From: CAZTHL01 sp964613585
GTDB taxonomy: Bacteria > Pseudomonadota > Alphaproteobacteria > DSM-16000 > Inquilinaceae
Assembly: GCA_964613585.1 (NCBI GenBank)
Contig: CAZTHL010000028.1
Location: 1-42,806, forward strand
Reading direction: 5' to 3'
DNA: 42,806 bases
In this document: one piece after another, positions 15,740 through 27,924 of the stretch
Position numbering within the stretch: the stretch's first letter is position 1
Layout of the letters: every line of letters starts with the position of its first letter
Notes under the pieces: generated by a model
The model's database searches: none
What the model saw: the letters and a program-made list of their open reading frames with translations, nothing else
Told to the model about the DNA's origin: nothing
Made by a program: the position numbers and the translations under genes

Positions 15740-16252
15740 ATGATCGATCACTCCGAACCGCCGCGCCGTCAGCCCGCTTCGGACGCTTCTGACGCGGCCG
15801 GCGACGAGCGGTCCCTTCGGCTGCACAACCTTCCCAATCTGTGGAGCCTGCCGCCGTTCATCTTCGCCGCGGACCTGGCGGACAAGACGACGGGAACGGT
15901 GGTCGCCGTGTTCCCGCCCGGCTTCAGCAAGGCGGATCTGGACACCGTGCTGGAGACCACGGAGAGCACCCTGGTCGAGCTCGGCCCCTTCGCCAACCTT
16001 TGGACGCTGCGCTCGGAGATCCCACGGTTCGCTTGGCGGCTGCGCCGGCTTGGCGCCTGGGTTGTGCTGAAGCCCGAGGTGCTGGACGACCTCCTGCGCA
16101 CCCGCCGCCCGCGCAGCCGGCCGGCCGACGCCGGCCACGGCAGCCCGGCCCGCCTGCCGCGCCGGCGCCGCCCGGCGGGCTCGACGGCGCCGCGCGAAGC
16201 CGACGCGCGGCCGACGCCGCTCGCCGACCGGCAGAAGGACGCCGCGGAGTAG
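15740..16252 (+). CDS. Hypothetical protein with disordered basic tail
   Basis: 170-aa product starting MIDHSEPPRRQPASDASDAA. Residues 30-115 look folded (LRLHNLPNLWSLPPFIFAAD, GTVVAVFPPGFSKADLDTVL, IPRFAWRLRRLGAWVVLKPE). Residues 115-170 are Arg/Pro-rich and probably disordered. No family recognised. The ATG is preceded by GGGAGAAGAGG. It is the first gene downstream of the TetR-type promoter at 15511, with a 5' leader of nearly 200 nt, so it may be controlled by that operator. Confidence 0.55.
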   Translation: MIDHSEPPRRQPASDASDAAGDERSLRLHNLPNLWSLPPFIFAADLADKTTGTVVAVFPPGFSKADLDTVLETTESTLVELGPFANLWTLRSEIPRFAWRLRRLGAWVVLKPEVLDDLLRTRRPRSRPADAGHGSPARLPRRRRPAGSTAPREADARPTPLADRQKDAAE

Positions 16253-16352
16253 CCGGCGCGGAGTAGACGGCGCGGCGGCAGGACGACGAGCTTCATGCCC
16301 TCAGGCCCCCGGCGTGCGCGCCCCGGGGCCCGGAGGCGCCGGCGCAGGCACG

Positions 16353-16690
16353 TCACGCCGCGGGTGTTCGGCCGGCCAGCACCTGCCGCAGCACGGCCAT
16401 GTCGATGGGGCCGCCGCACAGGACGCTGCCGGCGCGCGTGCCGCGCTGGCGCTCACGCTCCTGCATCGCCGCGGCCAGCGGCGCGGCGCCGGCGCCCTCG
16501 GCCAGCCCAGGGTGCGGGTGGCGGTATGGTGGAGCCGGATGGCTTCGGCCACCTCGTCCTCCGGGACTCGGACGATCCGCGCGGCGCCGTCCCGGATGAT
16601 CGCGCCCGGATGATCGCGCCCGGATGATCGCGAAGGCGTCGGGCTGCGGGCCGCGGCAGGCGAAAAGCATTCCCGGCCTGTCGTCGACCC
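16353..16690 (-). pseudogene. Threonine/serine dehydratase C-terminal remnant, frameshifted
   Basis: Remnant of a PLP-dependent threonine ammonia-lyase. One frame carries CRGPQPDAFAII; another carries DGAARIVRVPEDEVAEAIRL and HHTATRTL; a third step returns to LAEGAGAAPLAAAMQERERQ and LCGGPIDMAVLRQVLAGRTP, ending at a stop at 16353. Together they match the end of the catalytic domain (AEGAGAAPLAA, SGGNID motifs). At least two frame changes are needed, one of them at a 14-bp tandem repeat. The PLP-lysine half is missing. The 290 bp between this and the next gene show nothing further that I can assign. Confidence 0.75.
16594..16632. repeat. 14-bp tandem repeat causing a frameshift
   Basis: GGATGATCGCGCCC twice plus an 11-bp third unit. 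The unit is not a multiple of three, so its expansion breaks the dehydratase reading frame at the ...FAII-RD... position. Confidence 0.8.
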
Positions 16691-16981
16691 CCGCGCTGGC
16701 CATCCTGGTCGAGATGCCCGAGATCGGTCAGCTTGGGACCCGAGCAGGCCGCCAGCCTCGCAGGGCTGGCTGCCATGAGCCGGCAATCCGGAGCCAGGCG
16801 CGGACGAGCCGCCATCCGAGCGGGCCGCGCGACCTTGCGACAGGCGCTCTACAGGCCGGCCCCGGTCGCCATGCGCTTCCACCCCGATCCGAAAGCCAAC
16901 GATCAGCGACTCGTCGACGCCGGCAAACCGGGGCGGGCGCGCCGTCGCGGGCCCGTGGCTGAGATCATCGGCTTGGAGGGA

Positions 16982-17902
16982 TCACGTTTCCAGTTGGCCC
17001 GTGGCGGCGAGGACGGCGTCAACCGGGGCGTGCAGCTCGGCGTCGAGCGGCAGCGGCACGTAGCTGATGCCGTTCGCTGCCGGCTCGGGCTTTCGGCCGC
17101 CGCGAAGGTTGATGAGCATTGCCATCAGCATGCGCCTTGGCAGGCCGAGCGTGGCGTCGCGCTCGGTGCGCAGCCGGACGAAGCCCTCCTCGGTCTGCCC
17201 GGCCCCGAGATGGATGTTGGTCCGCCGCTGCTCTGCCACCGTGCTCTCCCAGGCCGGATCGCGGCCGCCCGGCTGGTAGTCGTGGCCGGTGAAAGTGCGC
17301 GTCGCTTCGGGCAGCTCGAGGATCGCGCGGATCGAGCGCCACAGCGTGCGGGCGTCGCTGCCGGGGAAGTCGGTCCGCGCCGTGCCCTGGTCGGGCTGGA
17401 ACAGGGTATCGTGCACGAAGGCCGCCTCGCCGATCAGATACGTGACCGAGGCCAGCGTGTGCCCCGCCGACAGCATGACGCCGGCGGTGAGCCGGCCGAT
17501 GGTGAAGCTGTCACCGTCCTCGAACAGCCGGTCCCAGACCCGATCGGCGTCGGGCAGGACCTCGGCGCCGACATTGTAGGTCTGCCGCCAGATCTCGGTG
17601 ACCAGCCCGGTTCGGGCGCCGATGCCGATCGGGGCGCCGAGCCTGTCCTTGAGATAGGAGGCGGCCATCAGGTGATCGGCATGGGGGTGGGTGTCGAGGA
17701 TCCAGACCACCTCAAGCCCCTCGCGCCGCACATAGGTCAGGATCTCGTCGGCGGCCTCGGTCGAGGTGCGCCCCGAGCGCGGGTCCAGGTTCCAGACGGC
17801 GTCAAGGATGGCGGCCTTGCCGGTCGCCGGATCGGCCACGACGTACTGCACCGATCCGGTGTCCGGCTCGAAGAAGGCGGTGACGGCGGGTCTCGCGATC
17901 AT
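16982..17902 (-). CDS. MBL-fold hydrolase, persulfide dioxygenase-like
   Basis: 306-aa metallo-beta-lactamase-fold protein. The metal motif is THPHADHLMAASYLKDRLGA (HxHxDH), followed by GEAAFVHDTLFQPDQGTART (second-shell Asp) and FTGHDYQPGGRDPAWESTVA (final His). The N-terminal AFFEPDTGSVQYVVADPATG and the SGRTSTEAADEIL stretch match the ETHE1/Blh branch that oxidises glutathione persulfide in sulfide detoxification. It is divergent from a GFA-type protein, and the shared upstream region contains a perfect 20-bp palindrome. The Met at 17902 has a weak ribosome-binding site. Confidence 0.85.
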   Translation of the reverse strand: MIARPAVTAFFEPDTGSVQYVVADPATGKAAILDAVWNLDPRSGRTSTEAADEILTYVRREGLEVVWILDTHPHADHLMAASYLKDRLGAPIGIGARTGLVTEIWRQTYNVGAEVLPDADRVWDRLFEDGDSFTIGRLTAGVMLSAGHTLASVTYLIGEAAFVHDTLFQPDQGTARTDFPGSDARTLWRSIRAILELPEATRTFTGHDYQPGGRDPAWESTVAEQRRTNIHLGAGQTEEGFVRLRTERDATLGLPRRMLMAMLINLRGGRKPEPAANGISYVPLPLDAELHAPVDAVLAATGQLET

Positions 17903-17979
17903 CGAGCGGTCATCGATCTACCTTGCGTGCGGAGCCGCTTCTCCAACCCCATGCAGCCGGCGCGGTTCCACGGGAACGC

Positions 17980-18006
17980 GAGCGTTTCCGACTGACGCGG
18001 ACTCGG
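17980..18006. repeat. Dispersed palindromic element (half site)
   Basis: GAGCGTTTCCGACTGACGCG followed by GACTCGG; same consensus as the arms at 30193-30243. Lies in the divergent gap between the metallo-hydrolase and GFA genes (17903-18203), which otherwise holds no gene. Confidence 0.6.
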
Positions 18007-18083
18007 CGCTGAGCCGCCGGAGAGAAGGTGACTTCCGGGTGACGGTGGCCCAGGCCGACGCGAACGAAACCGGGTCTTCCTCG

Positions 18084-18103
18084 GATCGTGCGCACGCACG
18101 ATC
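18084..18103. promoter_or_regulatory. Perfect 9+2+9 palindrome, operator candidate
   Basis: GATCGTGCG-CA-CGCACGATC, perfect over 18 of 20 positions, 100 bp upstream of the GFA gene and 180 bp upstream of the divergent metallo-hydrolase. The position and symmetry fit a dimeric regulator controlling one or both genes; no regulator gene is adjacent. Confidence 0.55.
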
Positions 18104-18203
18104 GGGCCATGGGTGAACCGCCAGGCCTTGTCGGCGATCGGGAACCGGCCGGCACCGGACGCCTTTCTCGTAACGGGATGGTCTGTGACAGGGACGACGT
18201 CGA

Positions 18204-18677
18204 ATGAGGCTCGAAGGCTCGTGCAGCTGCGGAGCGGTGCGCTTCTCGCTCGAGGCATACGCGCCGGTGCCGTATCAGCGCTGCTACTGCTCGATCTGCC
18301 GCAAGACGGCGGGCAGCGGCGGCTTCGCGATCAATCTCGGCGCCCACGCCGGCACGCTGCAGGTCGACGGCGCCGAACACATCGGCGTCTTCCGGGCGGT
18401 GATCGACGGTGAGACGAGCCCGGCGGAGCGGCGCTTCTGCCGGCGCTGCGGCACCGCGCTCTGGATCCACGATCCCGACTGGCCGGAGCTGGTGCATCCC
18501 TTCGCCGGCGCGGTCGACACGCCGTTGCCGGAGCCGCCGCAACGCGTCCACATGATGCTGGCGTCGAGGGCCCCATGGGTGCAGCCGGAGATCCGCCACA
18601 ACGATCACACCTTCGCGGCCTATCCGGACCAGTCGCTTGAAGGCTGGCACCGCGAGTTCGGGCTGTTCGAGGAATAG
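18204..18677 (+). CDS. GFA-family (Mss4-like fold) protein
   Basis: 157-aa zinc protein of the glutathione-dependent formaldehyde-activating enzyme (GFA) family. Zinc ligands are visible as GSCSCGAVRF (C7, C9), RCYCSICRKT and RRFCRRCGTALW. The family binds glutathione adducts or small electrophiles; true formaldehyde activity is proven for few members. Start chosen at MRLEGSCSCG with GGGACG upstream. Divergent from a persulfide-dioxygenase-like gene, which would fit a joint role in thiol/aldehyde handling (inference). Confidence 0.88.
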   Translation: MRLEGSCSCGAVRFSLEAYAPVPYQRCYCSICRKTAGSGGFAINLGAHAGTLQVDGAEHIGVFRAVIDGETSPAERRFCRRCGTALWIHDPDWPELVHPFAGAVDTPLPEPPQRVHMMLASRAPWVQPEIRHNDHTFAAYPDQSLEGWHREFGLFEE

Positions 18678-18861
18678 GCGGCCGCGGCGGCACGGACCGC
18701 CGCTGTGGACGCCATGGCCCGCGGTCTCGGCAGGGCTCGTGCCGGATCGCCGGGGCGAGCAGGGCGTGGGACGGGGCGTGGGCGGCCGCAAGACCCTCTG
18801 TCGACCCCCGCCGGGTCGACCTCCTTTCCGGGGCCCCGCGCGCTCCCGCCGGCGATCCTCC

Positions 18862-19215
18862 TCAGGCGTCGACGATCATCTCGAAGCCGCCGAAGATCAG
18901 GCGCTTGCCGTCGAAGGGCATGGGGTTGACCTCGGGCTGCATGCGTGGATCCGCCATGATCCTCCTCATGCCCTCGTCGCGGACCGCGCGCGACGGCCAC
19001 AGGATCCAGGAGAAGACCACGGTCTCGTCGGGCTCGCATCGGACCGCCATGGGGAAGGACGTCACCTCGCCGTCGGGCACGTCGTCGCCCCAGCATTCCA
19101 CCAGCTTGAGCGCGCCGTGCTCGCGGAAGACGACGGCGCAGGCCTCGGCGTGCCGGCGATAGGCCTCCCGGTTGGCGGTCGGCACCGCGGCGACGAAGCC
19201 GTCGACATAGGTCAT
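18862..19215 (-). CDS. DUF1428 family protein
   Basis: 117-aa protein matching DUF1428 (E. coli YbaA type, dimeric alpha/beta ferredoxin-like fold). Diagnostic segments are MTYVDGFVAAVPTANREAYR, the GALKLVECWGDDVPDGEVTS stretch, VVFSWILWPSRAVRDEGMRR and MPFDGKRLIFGGFEMIVDA. Full length. The ATG at 19215 has GGAGGAG at ideal distance. Function unknown; proposed stress or RNA-related roles are not established. Confidence 0.92.
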   Translation of the reverse strand: MTYVDGFVAAVPTANREAYRRHAEACAVVFREHGALKLVECWGDDVPDGEVTSFPMAVRCEPDETVVFSWILWPSRAVRDEGMRRIMADPRMQPEVNPMPFDGKRLIFGGFEMIVDA

Positions 19216-19631
19216 GATCCTGTCTCCTCCTCGAAGGTCGGGACGGCGCGCCGTCCATGGCGCCCCATGCCGTGTTGCCCTCGTGCCGTCGTTCCACGGG
19301 GGCGGCCGGTCAGGCGACGGTGCCCGGCGCCGCCGACAGGCGGCATGCCGGCCGCTCCAGGCCGTGCCGCCAACCCTTGGCGAAGCCGGTCGCCATGGCG
19401 CCGCCGCAGCGTTTCTTCATGCCTGAAGATTCATGCCCGAAGAGGAGTTTGCCATAAAGGATCCCGCATGACCTCGGTGGAGCGCAGCGGACCCCGGCCT
19501 GCACAGGTCCGAGCCCGGCATGCGCGTCTCGCGGCGTCCGATCCGTCCGGGGCCCGGCGCAACCGGCGCGGGGGGGCGGCCTCGCCCGCGATCCGCGCGC
19601 CGGGGTCCGGCCATGCCGGCCCGTCGACGGA
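19216..19631. other. Gene-free stretch with 14-bp duplication
   Basis: No gene supported. A tandem pair TTCATGCC(T/C)GAAGA sits at 19416-19443, followed by an AT-richer patch (GGAGTTTGCCATAAAGG). Short open frames here have no domain and no good ribosome-binding site. Confidence 0.4.
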
Positions 19632-20168
19632 TCACAGCACCTTGTACATGAGCGTTGCCGCCTCGAGCCGGCGCTCGAACGGGTCCAGGCAATAGCCGGG
19701 GATGACGCCGGCGGTGGTGAAGCCGAGCGCGGCGTAGAGCCGCTCGGCCGGATCGCCGGTGCGGGTGTCGAGGGTGAGCAGGCTGCGGCCGAGCGCGGCG
19801 GCGAGGCGCTCCAGCTCGGCCATGAGCGCGCGCGCGAGGCCGCGGCGGCGATGAGCCGGGTCGACCAGCAGCTTCAGGACCTCGGCCCGGTGCGGCTGGT
19901 TGGGCGGGGTGCCGATGCCGAGCATCACGGTGCCGACGATGCGGCCGCCCGCTTGCGCGGCGAGGAGGCGTTGGCTGCCGGCCTCGGCTGCGGGCAGCAC
20001 CTTGTCCCGCCAAAACGTCTCCGCCTCGGCCTCAGAGAACGGCAGCACGAAGTTGACGCTGGCGCCGGCGTGGACGCAGGCGTGCAGCACGAACCCCAGC
20101 TCGGGCAGCCGACGGGCCAGCTCCTCGGCCGGCAGCGGGGCGATGGCGCGCGCCGGGCTCACGGCCAT
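19632..20168 (-). CDS. GNAT-family N-acetyltransferase
   Basis: 178-aa acetyltransferase with the acetyl-CoA motif LKLLVDPAHRRRGLARALMA (RRxGLA), preceded by GGRIVGTVMLGIGTPPNQPH and followed by LLTLDTRTGDPAERLYAALG and FTTAGVIPGY, the classical order for small-molecule acetyltransferases of the phosphinothricin/antibiotic type. It follows an XRE-cupin regulator on the same strand by 150 bp, a common pairing in which the regulator controls the acetyltransferase. The ribosome-binding site at 20168 is weak. Confidence 0.88.
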   Translation of the reverse strand: MAVSPARAIAPLPAEELARRLPELGFVLHACVHAGASVNFVLPFSEAEAETFWRDKVLPAAEAGSQRLLAAQAGGRIVGTVMLGIGTPPNQPHRAEVLKLLVDPAHRRRGLARALMAELERLAAALGRSLLTLDTRTGDPAERLYAALGFTTAGVIPGYCLDPFERRLEAATLMYKVL

Positions 20169-20322
20169 GCCGCCCGGGTCGCGGAGACCGTCGGCTCGGC
20201 TGACCCGGTAGCGGTCGGACTACCGGGACCCTGACGGCCGACGCGCTCCGCCGGTCGTCTGGAGAGAAGCGCATCCCGGCATCGGCCGCCGCCCCGCCTC
20301 GTTGGTCCCTTGTTGCATGGCA

Positions 20323-20934
20323 TCACCGCACCTCGACCGTGAACAGCACATACCGGGCGGCGGCGTCGCCAACCGCGAGGAAGGCGCTGGCGCCGTCGAG
20401 CCGATAGCGCAGGCAGTCGCCCGGGCCGAGCGGGCAGGCCTGCCCGTCGACCGAGACCTCGAGCCGGCCCTCGAGCAGCAGCAGATGGTGCTCGAGCCCC
20501 GGCCACGGCGGCCGCGGGTAGGCGAGGCGGGCGCCGGCCGGCAGCTCCCCCTCGATCGCCTCCGCGGCCAGGGCCCGGGCCGGCGGCGAGACGGCCCGGC
20601 GGCGGAAGCCGGTCCCCGGATCGACCCAGAGCGGCTGCTCGTTCCGACGGACCAGCGGCGCGAAGCCGTCCTCGACCATCAGCATCAGCCGCGACAAGGT
20701 GAGCCCGTAGGCGGCGCACAGCCGGCCGAGCACGGCAGCCGTCGGGCTTACCTCGGCGTTCTCCAGCCGCGACAGCGTCGCCCGGCTCACCCCGCTGTGC
20801 CCGGCCAGCGCGTCCAGGGACCAGCCGCGCCCGCTCCTCAGCCCGCGAAGCCGGTCGGCGAGGCGCCGGTCGAGGGGTTCATCGGCGTTGAGAGGATCCG
20901 TGCGGAGAGGATACGTGCTGAAAGAATTGTCCAT
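20323..20934 (-). CDS. XRE-family regulator with C-terminal cupin domain
   Basis: 203-aa transcription factor. The helix-turn-helix is at about residues 25-80 (GLRSGRGWSLDALAGHSGVS, RATLSRLENAEVSPTAAVLG). The C-terminal cupin (about 130-203) reads LEHHLLLLEGRLEVSVDGQA, then CPLGPGDCLRYRLDGASAFL. This is the PuuR/ClgR-like XRE-cupin class that senses small metabolites. The first 20 residues are encoded partly by a 15-bp tandem pair (20890-20919), so the N-terminus may have been extended recently. Probably controls the following GNAT gene. Confidence 0.9.
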   Translation of the reverse strand: MDNSFSTYPLRTDPLNADEPLDRRLADRLRGLRSGRGWSLDALAGHSGVSRATLSRLENAEVSPTAAVLGRLCAAYGLTLSRLMLMVEDGFAPLVRRNEQPLWVDPGTGFRRRAVSPPARALAAEAIEGELPAGARLAYPRPPWPGLEHHLLLLEGRLEVSVDGQACPLGPGDCLRYRLDGASAFLAVGDAAARYVLFTVEVR

Positions 20935-21238
20935 ATCTGAAAGGATCTCTCAAGTCCGGGATCAGGTCGAGGATTCTCTCCCGGGGCCCCGGACGGCGCG
21001 GCGCCTCGGCGACCTCCTTCACCGAGGCGTGACACTTTGGAAAGCCCCCCGCGCATGGGCCCGGCGCTGGGACCGACGTCGACATCAACATCGCGGAATA
21101 CGGTGAACTGGGAGGATGGCACCGGCCCGGCGCATCGCGACCCAGGCGCCGAGCCGCTTGGCCGGACGACGGCGGTGTGCTTCGCTTTCGGGGATGCGCG
21201 ACCGGCGCCCCTTCACGCCCCTTGAGCCAGGCTGCTCG
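20935..21238. other. Divergent region between XRE-cupin and oxoprolinase genes
   Basis: About 300 bp holding promoters for both sides. The AT-richer part is at the XRE end (TTGTCCATATCTGAAAGGAT). An in-frame ATG at 21116 would lengthen the oxoprolinase with a basic, poorly conserved peptide and is not preferred. No other gene seen. Confidence 0.4.
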
Positions 21239-24970
<3,732 letters not shown>

Positions 24971-25126
24971 GCCATGGGCATGGCGACCGGGTGCGGGCGG
25001 CCTCACGGCGGTGGAACCATGACGCCCGTCGTTCCGGGGTGCCGGCCGGCCCGCGTCAGTCGTGCCAACCCTGCCGCCGCCCGGGCACGCCGACGCGCGC
25101 CAATGGCTGAAGCCTTGCCGCTGGTC

Positions 25127-26833
25127 TCAATTCCGTTGCGTGAGCCCGGCGAGCCCTGCCGCCAGGAACGAGCCGAGCAGAAAGCCGAATATCGTATGCG
25201 TGTAGAAGTACAGCTTGAAGAGCAAGCCTCTCTGGCGGATCTCCGAGCCCGATGCCGTGCCGAAGATGATTGACGTGTGGGTGTCGTCGAGCTTCAGGAT
25301 CGGGATGAACTGATCAAAGCTGGCGAATAACAAATCGTAGTAGCGGTGGTCATGGTTCAATCCGATGTGGCACAGGACGGCAAATCCTGTGAGGGTGAAC
25401 GCCAAGATCCACCAGAAGAGCCGAGTGTACCGCCGGCCGAGTCCATAGCCGATGGTCGCCCGCAGAAAATTCAGGCCCAGCCATTTGTACAGCCTGCGGA
25501 CAGCCCCGCCTTGCCCGGGGTCGATATTGCAAAATATCCTGATGCTTCGACGTCGCCTCTCGCGCGCACCGTACAGGATGTCGTTGGCTTTCTCAGGCTC
25601 CCCCGCCTTGCGGAAAACCTGCGCCAGATGCTCATAAGACTGAGGTGAGAAAGGAGTGCTTCGTTCCAGCCATTCCTTGAAGCATTTGGTCTCGCGCTTA
25701 TACATGTAGGGCCGGTCACCACCATGGGCCAAGCCGCCGAAGCGATCGTAACGGAAGCCCTCGAGCTTCACGTTCTTGGGCCACGAAGTCTGGTCATTCT
25801 CGCCCCACCAGTCCTGGAGCGACTCGGCCGAGACATTCCGCAGGATCAAGGCCGGGGCCGGCCGTTTTTCGGTCGCCCAGTATGCGAGGATGGGGTTCCC
25901 GGTGTCCTTCGGCTCCTCCTTCATCGCTCTGCAGAGACGAAGCTCCCCGTGGATGCGCGCCCCCGAGAAGTCAACTTCCTTGTGGAAGGTTCTCCCGGCC
26001 AAGTCGACGTTGCCGCCGACGGTCGCGTGGGTGACGAACACCGATCCGAGGGCATCAGGGGCGCGGTCGCGATCCCGCCACGGGGTATCACCACCGAGCG
26101 TGATCGAGCCCTTGACCTTGATGCCTTCCAGATTGATCTCCCGCTGGAATGCGGCACCGCTCATATCGAGATCGGCGCCCAGATTGGCGACCGTCAGGCT
26201 CAGCGCCTTCTCGAAGCGGGCGGCCTTTACGTTCGTGTCGGCATTGAGGAAGACGGTGCGGCCGACACGGGAGCCGTCGAGCTCGACCGATCCGGCGAAC
26301 ACGGATCCCTGGAGCGTGACATAGGAGCCGATATCGGCGTTTCTCAAATCGACCCGGCTCCGATACCTACCCCTGTACAGGCGCAGCGGGCCCTTGACCT
26401 CGGCCGAGCCGAGGCAGAGCGGGCCCTGCACCAGGCTGTCTTCCAGGGACAACTCTCCGTCAACGCGCAGGCAATAGGCCTGGATGCCGGCCAAGATGCG
26501 GCACCGGCGCAGCCACAGCAGATGCGGCACCCGAGCATGCTCGAGCTTGAGGCACGGATGATCGGCGCCCCCACGGCCTCTCGCCTCAGCGCTGCCGTCT
26601 ATCAATGCGCCGAGTATGCGGACGCCGCCCTGACCCAACCGGTCGATATACGCCTCACGCGTGAGGAGGGTCTCCAGAAACACCAGCCTGAGCCGCCGTC
26701 GAGCCCCCCAGCCCGTCTCCTCCTCAGGGTCGAGATCGGGGCGGGGTTCGATGACGTCATGATCGCGCTTGTTGAAGTCAGCCGTGTCTCCGTGCCTGAT
26801 CTGGTGCCAGACCCATTTCTCCGGCCCGGTCAT
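25127..26833 (-). CDS. Large membrane protein with beta-helix domain, function unknown
   Basis: 568 aa from the ATG at 26833 (MTGPEKWVWHQIRHGDTADF), which has GGAGGG 11 nt upstream; the frame is open to 26947 but that extension crosses an 18-bp tandem repeat. Residues about 95-330 show repeated short beta-strand turns (LSLEDSLVQGPLCLGSAEVK, GSVELDGSRVGRTVFLNADT, ADLDMSGAAFQREINLEGIK) as in pentapeptide-like or right-handed beta-helix domains. Residues about 400-440 form a helical repeat (YEHLAQVFRKAGEPEKANDI). The C-terminus has at least two membrane helices (LFWWILAFTLTGFAVLCHIG and FGFLLGSFLAAGLAGL) with a loop between. This resembles proteins labelled membrane-associated oxidoreductase or ion-channel-like, but no catalytic motif is visible. 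GC is lower than its neighbours, suggesting transfer. Confidence 0.8.
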   Translation of the reverse strand: MTGPEKWVWHQIRHGDTADFNKRDHDVIEPRPDLDPEEETGWGARRRLRLVFLETLLTREAYIDRLGQGGVRILGALIDGSAEARGRGGADHPCLKLEHARVPHLLWLRRCRILAGIQAYCLRVDGELSLEDSLVQGPLCLGSAEVKGPLRLYRGRYRSRVDLRNADIGSYVTLQGSVFAGSVELDGSRVGRTVFLNADTNVKAARFEKALSLTVANLGADLDMSGAAFQREINLEGIKVKGSITLGGDTPWRDRDRAPDALGSVFVTHATVGGNVDLAGRTFHKEVDFSGARIHGELRLCRAMKEEPKDTGNPILAYWATEKRPAPALILRNVSAESLQDWWGENDQTSWPKNVKLEGFRYDRFGGLAHGGDRPYMYKRETKCFKEWLERSTPFSPQSYEHLAQVFRKAGEPEKANDILYGARERRRRSIRIFCNIDPGQGGAVRRLYKWLGLNFLRATIGYGLGRRYTRLFWWILAFTLTGFAVLCHIGLNHDHRYYDLLFASFDQFIPILKLDDTHTSIIFGTASGSEIRQRGLLFKLYFYTHTIFGFLLGSFLAAGLAGLTQRN

Positions 26834-26872
26834 CCAGTGGTCGTCCCTCCGCTGGAATTTCATTGCTCGGGA

Positions 26873-26908
26873 AATCATTTGATGTCCACTAATCATTTGA
26901 TGTCCGCT
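26873..26908. repeat. 18-bp tandem pair upstream of beta-helix gene
   Basis: AATCATTTGATGTCC(A/G)CT twice in direct tandem, 40 bp upstream of the chosen start and in an AT-rich patch. If translated it would code SGHQMI twice; more likely a regulator site or leader. Beyond it, 26909-27321 holds no gene I can support. Confidence 0.6.
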
Positions 26909-27321
26909 AAGGATTGGCAGAACAATACCGAATAGTGTATTCGACATTTGCCGAAAGAACAGTTTTCCGCTGGGCGGGCGAAAAAACGCAATCCTCCCAT
27001 CTTTCGCAGACTGTTTATTGCATTGGCGCGTCCATTGTCACCCGGGCCACAAGAGCCGGCTGAGCGCCGATGTCTATGCCGATGCCGATGTCTCGGCGAC
27101 CATGTCCAAGCGACGCCCTTGAAGGCCGCGGCCGCTCCGCCGGCCGGCTGGGAAGAGGTATCGGTGCCGTCGGACGATGCCGTGTCATCCGCTCCGCCGG
27201 CCGGCGGAAGGGATGGCCAGCGCCGACTCGGCCTCGCCGACGAGGGACGGGTCGATGGCGGTCGAGAGCCGGGCGGCCGCCTTTGGCGCGCCGCCCGCGT
27301 GGCGCGGCCGCTGCCGTCGTC

Positions 27322-27513
27322 TCACCCGGCAGCGGAGCGCTGCGCCGCCGTTGCCCGAGGAAAGCAGAAGCCGCCTTCCGCAAGGCGCGCCAGCCGCCGG
27401 TCGAAGGCCTGCTGGTCGGCGTCGCTGTGGCTGCGGTCCGCCGGGCTCCTCTCGATCGCACGCCGCTCCTCAGCCAGCACCGCGCGCCAGTAGATCATGT
27501 CGCTGCCGAACAT
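27322..27513 (-). CDS. Small hypothetical protein (63 aa)
   Basis: Starts MFGSDMIYWRAVLAEERRAI with GGGAGG 8-9 nt upstream of the ATG at 27513, then DADQQAFDRRLARLAEGGF. Charged and helical, soluble, no recognised family. A longer open frame upstream lacks support. Independent gene between two larger stretches of noncoding DNA. Confidence 0.6.
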   Translation of the reverse strand: MFGSDMIYWRAVLAEERRAIERSPADRSHSDADQQAFDRRLARLAEGGFCFPRATAAQRSAAG

Positions 27514-27835
27514 GGCTCCGGTCCCTCCCTTGGTCGGTCTCGGGCGCGGATGCGTTGTCCGCACCTTCATCGAGCAGGGCCAGGAGTAACCTTTGCATGT
27601 ATCCGTGCTATGTCCTGAAATGAAACAACTGTGACAGCTGAGTTTCAGTTCTCTTTCATCCCGCTGCTTCATCCCGCTGCGGGCCGGCTGGGCACCGTCC
27701 ACGAGGCCGGTCTTGCGCCATGCCGTCCATGAACGACGGCCGGGCTCCGTGAGGAACCCGGCCGCCCACCTCAGGCAAGGGAGGCGCAGGCGCTCCCTAG
27801 AGAGCGTTTCCCCCTGCTGCGGGGTCGGATCCGGC
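27514..27835. other. Noncoding stretch upstream of small protein gene
   Basis: About 320 bp. Contains an imperfect dyad TGAAACAACTG ... CAGCTGAGTTTCA (27620-27649) suitable as an operator for the 63-aa gene, and a 13-bp tandem pair TTCATCCCGCTGC (27655-27680). A GAGCGTTTCC at 27802 and a GGAAACGCCC at 27915 may be distant arms of the dispersed palindromic element. Confidence 0.4.
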
Positions 27836-27895
27836 CCGCTCCCCCGCCCGGCCGCCCCGAGCGGGCTGTCGTTGGCTGGCCGGGCGGGGGAGCGG
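27836..27895 (-). terminator. 18-bp perfect hairpin after the DoxX operon
   Basis: CCGCTCCCCCGCCCGGCC (27836-27853) and its exact reverse complement (27878-27895) with a 24-nt loop, 30 bp past the stop of the minus-strand operon. Very stable; no U-tract, so termination would rely on the stem or it may protect the mRNA 3' end. Confidence 0.55.
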
Positions 27896-27924
27896 CCGGC
27901 GATGCCATGGGAGCCGGAAACGCC

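Noticed and set aside
21116..21238. 41-residue N-terminal extension of the oxoprolinase
   Set aside because: Basic, unconserved-looking text; the ATG at 21239 directly precedes the ATP-binding domain.
26834..26947. 38-residue N-terminal extension of the beta-helix protein
   Set aside because: It translates the 18-bp tandem repeat and lacks a ribosome-binding site; the ATG at 26833 has GGAGGG upstream.
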